The notes under the pieces: model-generated | The model's input: the letters and a program-made list of their open reading frames with translations, nothing else | Databases searched by the model: none | Told to the model about the DNA's origin: nothing | DNA from: Alphaproteobacteria bacterium | Lineage (GTDB): Bacteria > Pseudomonadota > Alphaproteobacteria > UBA9219 | Direction: 5' to 3' | Assembly: GCA_028691835.1 (NCBI GenBank) | Contig: JAQUYN010000004.1 | Span: forward strand, 25,890-66,199 | Length of the DNA stretch: 40,310 bases | In this document: positions 26,894 through 36,087 of the stretch, one piece after another | Layout of the letters: every line of letters starts with the position of its first letter | How positions within the stretch are numbered: the stretch's first letter is position 1 | Translations under genes and position numbers: made by a program

Positions 26894-27459
26894 TCAACCG
26901 AGCGTCTTGGATTCAACAATTGCATTCATCCGCCGCCGCAGGACAACTAGAGGTAAAGCATCGACTCGCAAACTATCGATATTTTCTGATGTCAGAAAAG
27001 GCTCGTCATCACGACACTCTTCACCGTTGATGTTTTTCACACCAAAGAATGCATAGCCATCAGCCGTATAGACAACGTCAATAAAACCATACGTGATGCG
27101 TTCTTTCTTCTGTGTGTGAAGAGAACAACCGACAGGCTGCTTGTTATTTTCATACGATGAATTCTCACACGATTCATCCAAGGGTCGTCTCGATAGGCCC
27201 CTTCAAAAAACTCTTCCTTGCTAGGTTCTCGTTGATAGGTACATCCACGGTGAAACAAGATGGTGTAGTCACGTCCATCGCGCCGGTCTTGCGTCAAGGC
27301 CTCACGCATAATATCCCATATTTGTTTGACATGAAGACGCGACACCTCAAATGTACCCTTATTGGCCACGCGGCGCGAAATGGTCATCAAGTGCCTGGCC
27401 TCTTCCAAACTGAGCCGCTCAGGGTCGTCTATCATAAGCCCCGCTTTATCTTTGCTCAT
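26894..27459 (-). pseudogene. Frameshifted hypothetical gene (two overlapping frames)
   Basis: Not recognised. The 5' part starts at the ATG at 27459 behind a near-perfect AAGGAGGTG and encodes MSKDKAGLMIDDPERLSLEE... to about EEFFEGAYRDDPW; this frame then runs into a poor tail ending at 27037. The other frame, open from 27181 to 26894, has good protein character (ERITYGFIDVVYTADGYAFFGVKNINGEE...) but no ribosome site. The simplest reading is one gene of about 190 codons broken by a single-base shift between ~27205 and ~27160. A stop (TGA) in the second frame near 27207 limits where the shift can be. Sequencing error or programmed shifting are alternatives. Confidence 0.55.
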
Positions 27460-27623
27460 AAAACACCTCCTTCTCGCCAGATAAAGACTGTGCGGATCAT
27501 ACCGCCTTTGCCAAAAACCGAATAGTCTGAAGATTGGTTAACAAAAGGCAATTGATAGTTCTCTTTGGTCAGTAAATGATTTAAAAGGATAGTTTGAACT
27601 ACAGGATGTAAGATAATCGACAC

Positions 27624-29570
27624 ATGGCCACCTTCCCCCCAGCCTTTTTAGATGAACTACGCGAACGCCTCACGCTGTCCGAGGTTATCGGCAAGCGGAT
27701 CAAGCTGACCCGTGCGGGGCGCGAGTTTAAAGGCTGCTGTCCGTTCCACAACGAAAAGACGCCAAGCTTCTATGTCAACGATGACAAAAAGTTTTTCCAT
27801 TGCTTTGGCTGCGGGGCTCATGGTGACGTGATTGGCTTCATGATGAGACATGATGGCCAAAGCTTCCCTGAAGCCGTCGAAAGTCTTGCTCCGCAAGCTG
27901 GGCTTTCCGTTCCCAAAGACACACCCGTCGAACGCGAACAATACGACAAGCAAAAACGACTCCTTCAGCTTCTTGACCGCGCCACAGCATTTTTCGAAGA
28001 TCAGCTTCACACGCCAGCGGGTCGTGAAGCCCGCGCTTATTTCCAAAAACGCGGCCTATCAGATGAAGCCCAACGTCGTTTCCGTCTTGGCTTTGCGCCC
28101 ATGGATGCGCAACTTTTGATCCGCTCGCTACAAGGACAGGGCTATACACTGCCGGAAATGCTCGCCGTCGGTCTTGTCAAAAAGGCGGAAGATCGCCCAG
28201 ACCATTACAGCTTTTTCAGAAACCGCGTCATGTTCCCCGTCTGTGATCGGCGCGGACAACCTGTCGCTTTTGGCGGACGCGTCATGGGCGAAGGCGAGCC
28301 CAAATACCTCAATTCTCCCGATCATGACCTCTTCCACAAAGGCAAACTTCTGTACGGCCTGTCACGCGCCCGCGCCGCCAGCGCACAAGGTCAGCCGCTT
28401 ATCGTCGTCGAAGGCTATATGGATGTGATCGCACTTGCCGAAGCGGGTTATATCGGTGCCGTCGCACCACTGGGCACGGCCCTGACCGAGGATCAATTGG
28501 CGTTACTTTGGAGGATGCTGCCACCCGCCGATGCACGCGATCCAGCACGGGATTACAGCCCCATCCTTTGCTTTGACGGCGACAATGCGGGCCTGCGCGC
28601 CGCCGCACGCGCCGTTGACCGCGCCCTACCTTTACTGACCGCCACACAAACAGCTCGCGTTGCCTATCTGCCATCAGGCGAGGATCCCGACAGCTTGTTA
28701 CACACATCGGGAAGATCTGCCGTTCAAAATATTCTCGACCAAGCCAAACCGATGGTCGATGTCATCTGGGATCTCGCGCTTGCAGGACGTCGGCTTCAAA
28801 CGCCAGAAGATCGAGCCACAGCACAACGGGCTCTGCGGCAAAAGGTGGCCGGCATTCGCGATGAAACATTGCGCGCTCTTTATCAAGACGACATCGAAAA
28901 ACGCCTCGCGACATTATTTAACTGGAATGCGCCCAAGGCCCAAAACAACACACCACGCCGAAATTGGGAGAGCAACAAGCAGAGCGGCAGAACGAATCAC
29001 CCCTCGCGATTCGCCTCCCCGCCTCTGGCCCTCCCCCGTCGGCAGCCCGCCAATGCCCTTCGCCTGCGCGAGAAAGTACTTTTAGCGATTATGGTTAATC
29101 ACCCTAGTCTTTTCAATGAGTTCGGGGAAGAACTGGGAAATATTGGCTTTACTTCGCCCGATTTAGAGGCCCTAAGGCAACAACTCATCGACCTTTTTGC
29201 AAGTGATTCGCACGAAACCCTTGACGTGGAGGCACTTTACCGCCATTTCTCAGGTGGAGATGCTGCAAATGGTGGGCATAGGGGATTGGCTGAAGTGCTT
29301 TCTGAGGCAACTTATATGCATGCTGGTTTTGCGCGTCCGGATCGCCCGCTTGAGCAGGCACGACAAGGTTGGAACTCCATCTGGAACAAATATTTACAAG
29401 GACAACTTCAAGCCGATGTCCAAGCGGCCAATCGCCTTTGGCACGAAGATCCATCTGATGCGAACTTAACACGCCTTATGACACTTCGGCAGCAAATGGA
29501 AAGCTTGGTTCGTAAATCGTCCGAAGAAGATGCGGACAGCAGCGAAACAGCACACTCTGAAAACGAATAG
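27624..29570 (+). CDS. dnaG: DNA primase
   Basis: Makes RNA primers for replication. 648 residues. The N-terminal zinc-binding domain has C-P-F-H and FHCFGCGAHGD (CHC2 type), with EKTPSFYVN between. The TOPRIM core has VVEGYMDVIALA and ILCFDGDNAGLRAA. A variable C-terminal DnaB-binding region follows a Pro/Arg/Asn-rich linker (~450-480). The ATG at 27624 has only a weak ribosome site. It lies directly before rpoD (24 bases to the rpoD ATG region), the conserved primase-sigma operon. Confidence 0.97.
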   Translation: MATFPPAFLDELRERLTLSEVIGKRIKLTRAGREFKGCCPFHNEKTPSFYVNDDKKFFHCFGCGAHGDVIGFMMRHDGQSFPEAVESLAPQAGLSVPKDTPVEREQYDKQKRLLQLLDRATAFFEDQLHTPAGREARAYFQKRGLSDEAQRRFRLGFAPMDAQLLIRSLQGQGYTLPEMLAVGLVKKAEDRPDHYSFFRNRVMFPVCDRRGQPVAFGGRVMGEGEPKYLNSPDHDLFHKGKLLYGLSRARAASAQGQPLIVVEGYMDVIALAEAGYIGAVAPLGTALTEDQLALLWRMLPPADARDPARDYSPILCFDGDNAGLRAAARAVDRALPLLTATQTARVAYLPSGEDPDSLLHTSGRSAVQNILDQAKPMVDVIWDLALAGRRLQTPEDRATAQRALRQKVAGIRDETLRALYQDDIEKRLATLFNWNAPKAQNNTPRRNWESNKQSGRTNHPSRFASPPLALPRRQPANALRLREKVLLAIMVNHPSLFNEFGEELGNIGFTSPDLEALRQQLIDLFASDSHETLDVEALYRHFSGGDAANGGHRGLAEVLSEATYMHAGFARPDRPLEQARQGWNSIWNKYLQGQLQADVQAANRLWHEDPSDANLTRLMTLRQQMESLVRKSSEEDADSSETAHSENE

Positions 29571-29597
29571 TTATTGCACGAAACGAGAGACATCAAC

Positions 29598-32063
29598 ATG
29601 GCCACGAAAAAAACTTTAAAGCCAACGACCAAAGCATCCGCCAAGGATAAGAAAAAAACCACTAAGGCAAAATCCACCCCGGCGAAGGCACCCACAAAAA
29701 AAGCTTCACCTTCTGCCAAGGCGACTCCGGCAAAAGCTTCCTCAGCAAAAGCGAAAGTGACGGCAAAGGCAAAAGTTCCGGCAAAGCCCGTGAGCAAAAC
29801 GGTAAAAGCTACGCCCGTAAAATCAAAGCCAGCCCCAAAGCCCCTCCCTGCGGCCAAGGTCAGCAAGACGGTAGCAAAGAAAGAACCAGAACAAAAAGTG
29901 AAGCCCTCAAAAACAAAAAAGAACACGGTGAGGGAAACCAGTAAAACGGACGTTTCATCTCCTACAACGACGACTGTAACGGCTTCTCCTACCCCTACGT
30001 CTGCAAAACCATCCACGATCAAAGCAAATTCAGCGCCCGTTCCGACGGAAGATAATCCGCCAGAGGATGATCGCGAGGAAGCTCCCGTCATCGACACGGG
30101 GCCTGATGCCGTTAAAAAGATGCTCGCACGAGGCAAGGAACGCGGTTATGTCACCGTGGACGAAATCAATGCCGTTTTGCCGCAAGATAAAATCAATTCT
30201 GACTTCATCGAAGACACGATGGCGCTTTTGTCCGAAATGGGCATCAACGTTGTGGAAAGTGACGATGAGGAAGGCACCGCAAAAGAGGGTTCGGAAGATG
30301 GCGATTCCGACGAAGAAAACCCCAAGGGCAATGTTTCATCCGAAATTGGCCGTACAGATGATCCCGTGCGCTTATATTTACGCGAAATGGGAACCGTTGA
30401 GCTTCTAAGCCGCGAAGGCGAAATCGCGATTGCCAAGCGCATCGAAGCTGGCCGTGAAATGATGATCAGCGGGATTTGCGAATCCCCACTTACCATTCAA
30501 GCGATCCTCGGCTGGCACGATGCGCTAAACGAAGGCAAAATGCTGTTGCGTGACATCATTGATCTGGAAGCCACCTATGGCGGCGGGCCAAACAGCGAAG
30601 ATGAGATGCTCAGCGAAGGCGCAAGTGCTGAAGATGAATCTGAAGCCGAAGAAGAAAAGCCAGAAGGCGAAGGCGACAATGAATATGACAGCGAGGGCGA
30701 TGAAGAAAATTTGTCTCTATCTGTCCTTGAGGAAAAGCTCAAGCCGCAGGTTATGGAAACCTTCGAAAAAATTGCGGGAACCTATGCCAAGCTGTTCCGC
30801 TTGCAAACGCAACGCCATGCGACCGTCCAGAAGGGCGAAGAAATCACGCCCGCCGCAACCAAAAAGTTTGAGCAAATCAAGGATGAACTTGTCGATCTGG
30901 TTCGCACCGTTCGCCTGAACAACCACCGACTTGAACAACTGGTCCAACAACTTTACACACTCAACCGCCGCCTTCTTGGCATTGAGGGTCGCATTCTGCG
31001 TCTCGCAGGTGATTGTGGTGTGAAGCGTGAAGACTTTTTAGCGCGCTATACGCATCACGAACTTGATCGTAATTGGTTGGACGTCGTATTCAACCCCAAG
31101 GCAGAAGATAAAGCGCCAAAGATCAAAAAAGACCCCAAAGCTTCAAAAGGCAGTGAAAGATCTGCACCCAGACACATTGCGCCAAACTTGAAAGCTTGGA
31201 CCAAGTTTGTTGAACGTCACGAAAATGAAGTTGATCGCCTTCGCACCGAAATTGCCGCCATCTGCGATGAAGCGGGGCTTCCTTTAGAAGATTTCAAGCG
31301 CATCGTCATGACGGTACAAAAAGGCGAGCGCGAATCCAACCGTGCGAAAAAGGAAATGGTCGAAGCGAACTTGCGCCTCGTGATTTCAATCGCCAAAAAA
31401 TACACAAACCGTGGCCTCCAATTCCTCGATCTCATTCAAGAAGGCAATATCGGCCTGATGAAAGCGGTTGAGAAATTTGAATATCGTCGTGGCTACAAAT
31501 TCTCAACCTATGCCACCTGGTGGATTCGACAGGCAATCACGCGTTCAATCGCGGATCAGGCACGTACCATCCGCATTCCCGTACACATGATTGAAACGAT
31601 CAACAAGCTGGTCCGCACAAGCCGCCAAATGTTGCACGAAATTGGTCGCGAACCAACACCGGAAGAACTGGCGGAAAAGCTTCACATGCCGCTTGAGAAG
31701 GTTCGCAAGGTTCTCAAAATTGCAAAAGAACCCATCAGCCTCGAAACGCCTATCGGTGATGAAGAAGATTCACATCTCGGCGATTTCATCGAGGATAAGA
31801 ACGCGATTCAACCCTTGGATGCCGCGATCCTTGGCAATCTGCGCGAGACCACGACACGTGTGTTATCAACGCTGACGGCTCGCGAAGAGCGCGTGCTGCG
31901 TATGCGCTTTGGTATCGGTATGAACACGGATCACACACTGGAAGAAGTTGGGCAACAGTTCAACGTCACCCGCGAGCGTATCCGCCAGATTGAAGCCAAA
32001 GCCCTACGCAAGCTGAAGCATCCTTCGCGCTCACGCAAGCTTCGTAGCTTCCTGGATACGTAA
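29598..32063 (+). CDS. rpoD: Primary sigma factor RpoD with a long Lys/Ala-rich N-terminal extension
   Basis: Directs RNA polymerase to housekeeping promoters. 821 residues, against about 610-690 usual. Residues 1-110 are Lys/Ala/Pro/Thr repeats resembling histone H1 ([14 protein letters not shown]), 111-160 a Thr/Ser/Pro then acidic linker. Region 1.1 starts near 163 ([20 protein letters not shown]). Region 1.2 is [22 protein letters not shown]; a large acidic non-conserved region follows. Regions 2-4 are standard: [45 protein letters not shown] and [17 protein letters not shown]. The ATG at 29598 is preferred to a TTG at 29574. A basic tail in front of the acidic region 1.1 is unusual. Confidence 0.96.
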   Translation: MATKKTLKPTTKASAKDKKKTTKAKSTPAKAPTKKASPSAKATPAKASSAKAKVTAKAKVPAKPVSKTVKATPVKSKPAPKPLPAAKVSKTVAKKEPEQKVKPSKTKKNTVRETSKTDVSSPTTTTVTASPTPTSAKPSTIKANSAPVPTEDNPPEDDREEAPVIDTGPDAVKKMLARGKERGYVTVDEINAVLPQDKINSDFIEDTMALLSEMGINVVESDDEEGTAKEGSEDGDSDEENPKGNVSSEIGRTDDPVRLYLREMGTVELLSREGEIAIAKRIEAGREMMISGICESPLTIQAILGWHDALNEGKMLLRDIIDLEATYGGGPNSEDEMLSEGASAEDESEAEEEKPEGEGDNEYDSEGDEENLSLSVLEEKLKPQVMETFEKIAGTYAKLFRLQTQRHATVQKGEEITPAATKKFEQIKDELVDLVRTVRLNNHRLEQLVQQLYTLNRRLLGIEGRILRLAGDCGVKREDFLARYTHHELDRNWLDVVFNPKAEDKAPKIKKDPKASKGSERSAPRHIAPNLKAWTKFVERHENEVDRLRTEIAAICDEAGLPLEDFKRIVMTVQKGERESNRAKKEMVEANLRLVISIAKKYTNRGLQFLDLIQEGNIGLMKAVEKFEYRRGYKFSTYATWWIRQAITRSIADQARTIRIPVHMIETINKLVRTSRQMLHEIGREPTPEELAEKLHMPLEKVRKVLKIAKEPISLETPIGDEEDSHLGDFIEDKNAIQPLDAAILGNLRETTTRVLSTLTAREERVLRMRFGIGMNTDHTLEEVGQQFNVTRERIRQIEAKALRKLKHPSRSRKLRSFLDT

Positions 32064-32120
32064 ACTCCCCCCCTGTTTCTATTACCCTGCTGTCTCCCGC
32101 TCTTATGAAGGAAGACGATT

Positions 32121-32160
32121 TTGCTTGCCTTTTTTGTTTTTTAGATATAGATTAGATATA
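32121..32160 (+). promoter_or_regulatory. Candidate promoter and operator of the PadR-family gene
   Basis: Two TAGATATA copies (32142-32149 and 32153-32160) lie 11 bases apart, one helical turn, just before the gene; TTGCTT/TTGCCT at 32121-32130 is a possible -35. PadR regulators often bind near their own promoter, so this may be an autoregulatory site. Confidence 0.4.
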
Positions 32161-32185
32161 TCGAATAATAAATAGGAGATCGATC

Positions 32186-32857
32186 ATGAATATGCAATTT
32201 CACGCACGGCGCCATGGGCGCGGGGTTCAAGCGGGCCCCTGTCAAGTGGAACAAGACGTTATCAATCAGGAACCTGAAGCTCTCGTTTGTGAGCAACGGG
32301 TACGCGGACGCCGTGGCCAGAGCCGAAGGGGTGGCGAAGGGCATCATGGCGGCAGAGGCTCGGGTGAAGGCCGAGGTACTGGCGGTGGACGCAGAGGCCG
32401 CCTTCTAAGCCACGGAGATCTACGCCTCATCACAATAGCCTTGCTTGGGGATAAACCACGACACGGCTATGAGATCATCAAATCCATCGAGGAAAAACTC
32501 GGCGGGGCCTATGCGCCAAGTCCGGGGGTTATCTATCCCACACTCACCATGCTGGAAGAACTCGGCCATGTAACGGTCACAGCGCATGATGGCAAAAAAA
32601 TGCATACGCTCACGCCCGAAGGCCAAGCCTATCTTGATGCCAACAGAGCCAGCGTCGAAGTTCTAGAAGCCAAAATGGCGACAATTCGGGCAACGTTCGG
32701 TCAGACCCCCTCGCCCGAAATCATACGCGCCATGGAAAACATGCGCCTTGCCTTACACCTCCGCCTTGCGGCGGGTCCGATGACAGCGGAAAGCACACGT
32801 ACCATTGCCGAGGCTCTCGACAAAGTCGCCCTTCTAATTGAACGCCATTCAACCTAG
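32186..32857 (+). CDS. PadR-family transcriptional regulator
   Basis: 223 residues. Winged-helix DNA-binding domain at ~75-155 (LRLITIALLGDKPRHGYEIIKSIEEKLGGAYAPSPGVIYPTLTMLEELGHVTV), then a C-terminal dimerisation helix bundle. The first ~70 residues are rich in Gly, Arg and His (RGRRGQSRRGGEGHHGGRGSG), a low-complexity arm found in several members of this group; the histidines might sense metal, but that is a guess. AGGAG precedes the ATG at 32186. It stands alone between rpoD and the integrated element, with no obvious target operon beside it, so autoregulation or a distant target is likely. Confidence 0.88.
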   Translation: MNMQFHARRHGRGVQAGPCQVEQDVINQEPEALVCEQRVRGRRGQSRRGGEGHHGGRGSGEGRGTGGGRRGRLLSHGDLRLITIALLGDKPRHGYEIIKSIEEKLGGAYAPSPGVIYPTLTMLEELGHVTVTAHDGKKMHTLTPEGQAYLDANRASVEVLEAKMATIRATFGQTPSPEIIRAMENMRLALHLRLAAGPMTAESTRTIAEALDKVALLIERHST

Positions 32858-32986
32858 CAAACTGCAGAAAAACACCAGAGACCAATTTTAATACCGTCAC
32901 CACGGGATTGTTTTGTGTGGCCACCTGAAAGAGGTCGGCCTATGATCCCATCAACCCCTTGCCCCATCCTTTGGGGTAGAACCGAA

Positions 32987-33037
32987 AAAACTGGTGCTGC
33001 CGCGCGGAATTGAACCGCGGACCCCGTCCTTACCAAG
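32987..33037 (-). repeat. attL: displaced 3' part of tRNA-Thr
   Basis: 51 bases identical to 39945-39995. Read on the - strand it holds the anticodon arm from the wobble region, T arm, acceptor end and CCA of tRNA-Thr, but no 5' half, so it is not a tRNA gene. Six T follow the CCA on this strand, which look like the original terminator of the tRNA. Confidence 0.92.
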
Positions 33038-33097
33038 AAAGACAAAAACCGAGGTTTTCTGCGGGTTGTAAAGCCGCTTCCCCCACTTTGTCCCCCA

Positions 33098-33904
33098 TTA
33101 GATAATAGTCCGAAGGACTTTGTCGGTACCATCTATCAGATCTCTGACTTGTTCCGGTGTTGGGTCTTGGCTTTTGTTGTGGTCACAAAGGTTACGAATA
33201 TCACCAAGAAATGAAACATGTCTCCATCCAGCAACATCTATCACCCCCTGCGTCTTTAATGCATCGTTGTAGTCCGCAATAGTTGGGTTTTTCTTCGTAA
33301 TCTTTACGGAGTGATCCTGACAAACTTGAGCCAAATGCTTTTCCAGAACCACACCAGCAATGGCGCCAGCAGCCCTCAGGAACTTCTTTTTATGCAGTTC
33401 TCTTGCTGCGTCAATCTCGCTGTCAAATAGGTCTGCTTGAACAATTTGCTTAATCTCGAACAGGCTGCTCTCAAAGCGTGCTGCGCATGATGATAAAATA
33501 GCCAGTTGTTGTTGAAACCTTGGAATAGCTGCTTGTGAATTTACTTTAACCTCCCCGTATGACTTAACTTGTAGCCCCTGCAAAAAATCTTGAATGATAT
33601 AATTTTCGTATGAAATATCTTTTCTGCCTTTTGGCTTCTCGTAGTGCATTTTGAAATCATGTACCCTGTTGGGCAAAATTTGTTCTAGCACGACTAGAGC
33701 TTCGGAGTACCATTTCTCATAAGTTTTCCCAAAGTTGGGAAGTTTATTTACATAATCGATTGAAATTTTCTTGGTTTCTGTGCTTAGTGCTTTTGCCAAA
33801 TACTCGGCTCCATATGCTTCCCTTATCATAGACAGCTCAAGCCTTTCGCCCAGCGTAACCAATTTGCCTAAATCATCTTTGAACTTTTGAATGTTGTTTG
33901 CCAT
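33098..33904 (-). CDS. HEPN-domain protein, probable defence RNase
   Basis: 268 residues, soluble; no named family assigned. The C-terminal third looks like a HEPN helical bundle: FLRAAGAIAGVVLEKHLAQVC, then GWRHVSFLGDIRNLCDHNK, where Arg237 and His242 form the RX4H motif that is catalytic in HEPN ribonucleases. The N-terminal two thirds are helical and unrecognised and may sense a trigger or partner. HEPN proteins of this sort serve in abortive infection and toxin-antitoxin systems. It is at the left edge of the element and transcribed toward attL. No obvious antitoxin (for example a MNT nucleotidyltransferase) is adjacent. The gene is AT-richer than the host genes. GGGGTG precedes the ATG at 33904. 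Confidence 0.7.
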   Translation of the reverse strand: MANNIQKFKDDLGKLVTLGERLELSMIREAYGAEYLAKALSTETKKISIDYVNKLPNFGKTYEKWYSEALVVLEQILPNRVHDFKMHYEKPKGRKDISYENYIIQDFLQGLQVKSYGEVKVNSQAAIPRFQQQLAILSSCAARFESSLFEIKQIVQADLFDSEIDAARELHKKKFLRAAGAIAGVVLEKHLAQVCQDHSVKITKKNPTIADYNDALKTQGVIDVAGWRHVSFLGDIRNLCDHNKSQDPTPEQVRDLIDGTDKVLRTII

Positions 33905-34112
33905 GTGAGGACACCCCTTTCAATTTTAGACTTGTCTATTGAGTAAGAAACCTCAACAAAATTCTTCACCTCCGCTGAGCAAAACGGCACATATAACGCT
34001 GCGCGGCGGCCTGAACCGCGTTCAAATTGTACCTTGCAAGGGTGAGTTGCCAAGGGGCAACGAGGGGGCGGCAAAGCCCCCTTCTGGCAGCCTTTATCTG
34101 GTGCCAAAACAA

Positions 34113-34149
34113 GAACCGCCAGAGCGTACCCCGGCGGTTCCATTTTTTT
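34113..34149 (+). terminator. Intrinsic terminator in the element
   Basis: GAACCGCC (34113-34120) pairs perfectly with GGCGGTTC (34133-34140), 12-base loop, followed by CA and seven T. No gene on the + strand precedes it, so it may end a small RNA. Confidence 0.65.
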
Positions 34150-34172
34150 GACGGTCATCGCCTTCCCAGGCT

Positions 34173-34208
34173 GTACCGTGGGCAAACTGTACCACGGAAC
34201 ATTTTTTT
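34173..34208 (+). terminator. Second terminator-like hairpin in the element
   Basis: GTACCGTGG pairs with CCACGGAAC (8 of 9), with the stem ending at 34200, followed by A and seven T at 34202-34208. CTGTACC occurs in both arms' neighbourhood (34171 and 34187). Confidence 0.5.
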
Positions 34209-34386
34209 GTTCAAATATCCTGGGGAGCGCGAGGGGCAAAGCCTCTCGCATACTTAAGGCGTTAACTGATCTAGCCATTTGCAAAAGAGTGTGCCACAAT
34301 GCGCATCAGGGCGGCGGCTTTCGACGCGCCCACACGAGGCAGGCGGAGAAAGCCGCCCGCCTTCGATAAAAGCTTTCGGGGCAACC

Positions 34387-34716
34387 ATGACAATGACAGA
34401 AAAAGAAATCAAAGAAGCAATTGATACAGCTATCGTGAATTACAAAGGGCAATCCCCTGAGTTAGAGCAAGCCATAGGTGCGTTGATGCTGGCAAGGCAT
34501 ATTGGCTGGAAACCCCTTTTTCTCATGCATGACCGCCGCACAATCGTAAAGTACGAGAAAATCCTGAAAGTTAGCTTCCGCGAGGCGGTTCGTGAGGAAG
34601 GCGAGCTTGCCTTCAAGTCCATTGCATGGGGTGCTTTCCAAGGCTGTACAAACTTCTGGAAGGCTGTAACGGGCGCTATTTCCGGCATCCGCGACAACGG
34701 GTTAAAGAAAATTTAG
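34387..34716 (+). CDS. Small hypothetical protein of the element
   Basis: Not recognised. 109 residues from the ATG at 34387 (GGGG just upstream): MTMTEKEIKEAIDTAIVNY, then helices with LEQAIGALMLARHIGWKPLFLMHDRRTIVKYEKILKVSF and a C-terminal GAFQGCTNFWKAVTGAISGI. It is helical and roughly neutral, without membrane segments. It lies just upstream of the Rep_trans-like gene in the same direction, so it could be a regulator or accessory factor of replication or mobilisation; this rests on position only. Confidence 0.6.
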   Translation: MTMTEKEIKEAIDTAIVNYKGQSPELEQAIGALMLARHIGWKPLFLMHDRRTIVKYEKILKVSFREAVREEGELAFKSIAWGAFQGCTNFWKAVTGAISGIRDNGLKKI

Positions 34717-34747
34717 CGAGTGGCGTTACAGTGTACATTAAATAGCA

Positions 34748-34776
34748 TTGACACGCCATTTTGTTAGGCGTACTGT
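34748..34776 (+). promoter_or_regulatory. Promoter of the rep-xis-int operon with an internal inverted repeat
   Basis: A perfect -35 TTGACA (34748-34753), a 17-base spacer, and TACTGT (34771-34776) as -10. The spacer contains ACGCC and GGCGT as an inverted repeat, a likely repressor site in the position where bound protein would block RNA polymerase. Confidence 0.55.
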
Positions 34777-34812
34777 TTCCCCATCGAAACAACCGTTCGG
34801 GGGAAGCAGCCT

Positions 34813-36087
34813 ATGGACACATTACAAAACACCAATGAAAGCTTGAGGAACGGCGACTTGCTAGTTGCCGGCTTATTGCCTTCGCGCGCAGCCGGCGTGA
34901 GCCGCGAGCACGAAGGCGCAACAGAGGCGGTGGGTGCGACGCCGTCTAACAGAGCACCCACAAACCCCATTTTACCCGTTTACAAGCACGGTACTGACAG
35001 CCTTTTTTTGTCATTTGAGGGGGAGCTGCATCTTGAAATACAGTTTGCGCTTGAAGACCTGAAAACACTTGCACAGTCGGATGATGAAACTGAGCGTTGC
35101 AAGGCTCAATTGCCAATTCTCGATCACCTTTTTGAAGTGACGGACAAAGGGAGTCGCGGCTTTTCCTATTGTCTAAAAGACAACGCTTTCTTAATCAAAT
35201 TGAGTAAGAAATCAAAATCAAAGATGCCTTTTGCTTCGGTTCAGATTTCAAGCGAGTATCTTTCTCATGTTGGATTAATTGCAGCGTATGAAGAGCTGTT
35301 AGCTGTCTTATCCTGCCTTGGTGTCATTTCGCAGGAAGAGAAGGTCAGCCGAGCTGATTTACATATAGATTTTTCTACGGACTTTGATTTCTCGAAAATC
35401 ACATCAAATAACGTTGTTTGCCGCAGCAGGAAGTTTGTTTGGTATGAAAGGATACCGATCTTCACCGGATTTTCTATTGGGTTGGGAGGTGTTGTTGGAT
35501 TTCGTCTCTATGATAAAACAGAGGAGCTCAGACTCCGACCGCGTCCATATTTGCTTGATATGTGGAAGGCCGCTGGTTGGGATGGAAAAACAAAAGTCTG
35601 GCGAGCCGAGTTTGAAACAAAACGTCCATTTCTTCGTCGCGTCGGAATAAACACTGTTGATAAGCTAAACCAACTTTCTCCTGTGTTTTGGGAATTCCTC
35701 ACCATAGCATGGTTGCGTATTGTTCAGGAGAACACAGGGGATACACACCGAGAAAGGTGGACGAATTATGAGGTTTGGAATCAATTACACAAAGCCTTTC
35801 CGGCTGATGAACCCGCCCTATCCCTTCAGCCGTTTAATTTTTGTCGAGAGCCTTCTCCTGATTATGTTTTTAAAAATGGATTGGCCGGTATCACATCCTT
35901 TATGGCTCTGACGGGATTTGAAGACCCTAATGAGGCGGTGCAAACCTTGTTGTCAGCTGCCGACGACTATCATCGAGAGATAAGTCATGGAAAGAGCGAT
36001 TTAAAAAGCTACATGGCCTGCAAAGTGGAAGAAAAAAAGAAACGGTACAACAAACTAACGGCAGGGACAGAAGCCAATGCCGAATGA
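34813..36087 (+). CDS. Replication initiation factor-like protein (Rep_trans / NicK-type)
   Basis: 424 residues resembling the Rep_trans family, rolling-circle initiators and nicking relaxases of small plasmids and of ICEBs1 (NicK). Visible: SRADLHIDFSTDFDF (~179-193; acidic/His metal-binding strand), the block GVVGFRLYDKTEELR (~226-240; Tyr-Asp-Lys with Glu), and VWRAEFETKRPFLRR (~262-276). The first ~55 residues are variable. GGGGGAAG precedes the ATG at 34813, and a TTGACA promoter lies 60 bases upstream. It overlaps the excisionase-like gene by 11 bases. The element may thus replicate as a circle after excision, or be nicked for mobilisation by a helper. The active tyrosine is not proven. 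Confidence 0.7.
   Translation: MDTLQNTNESLRNGDLLVAGLLPSRAAGVSREHEGATEAVGATPSNRAPTNPILPVYKHGTDSLFLSFEGELHLEIQFALEDLKTLAQSDDETERCKAQLPILDHLFEVTDKGSRGFSYCLKDNAFLIKLSKKSKSKMPFASVQISSEYLSHVGLIAAYEELLAVLSCLGVISQEEKVSRADLHIDFSTDFDFSKITSNNVVCRSRKFVWYERIPIFTGFSIGLGGVVGFRLYDKTEELRLRPRPYLLDMWKAAGWDGKTKVWRAEFETKRPFLRRVGINTVDKLNQLSPVFWEFLTIAWLRIVQENTGDTHRERWTNYEVWNQLHKAFPADEPALSLQPFNFCREPSPDYVFKNGLAGITSFMALTGFEDPNEAVQTLLSAADDYHREISHGKSDLKSYMACKVEEKKKRYNKLTAGTEANAE

Larger units (their letters stand above)
33905..34386. other. Highly structured non-coding region of the element
   Basis: 482 bases with no convincing gene but with several hairpins: AGGGGGC/GCCCCCT (34063-34082), the terminators at 34113-34149 and 34175-34208, GCGAGGGGC/GCCTCTCGC with an AAA loop (34229-34249), and GGCGGCTTTC/GAAAGCCGCC (34313-34357). 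Such density next to a replication-type gene suggests an origin, a control RNA or a transfer origin. The promoter of the HEPN gene must lie at the left end. Confidence 0.5.

Noticed and set aside
32214..32408. Alternative frame over the Gly/Arg-rich start of the PadR gene
   Set aside because: The PadR frame has the AGGAG site and continues into the conserved domain; the other frame is short and unsupported.
32992..33037. tRNA-Thr-like sequence at the left end of the island
   Set aside because: Only the 3' two thirds are present; the 5' acceptor strand and D arm are missing. It is the displaced attachment-site copy, not a gene.
33939..34151. Small + strand frame (about 70 codons) in the structured region
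   Set aside because: It runs through several hairpins, ends in a terminator and has no ribosome site; the protein is low-complexity.
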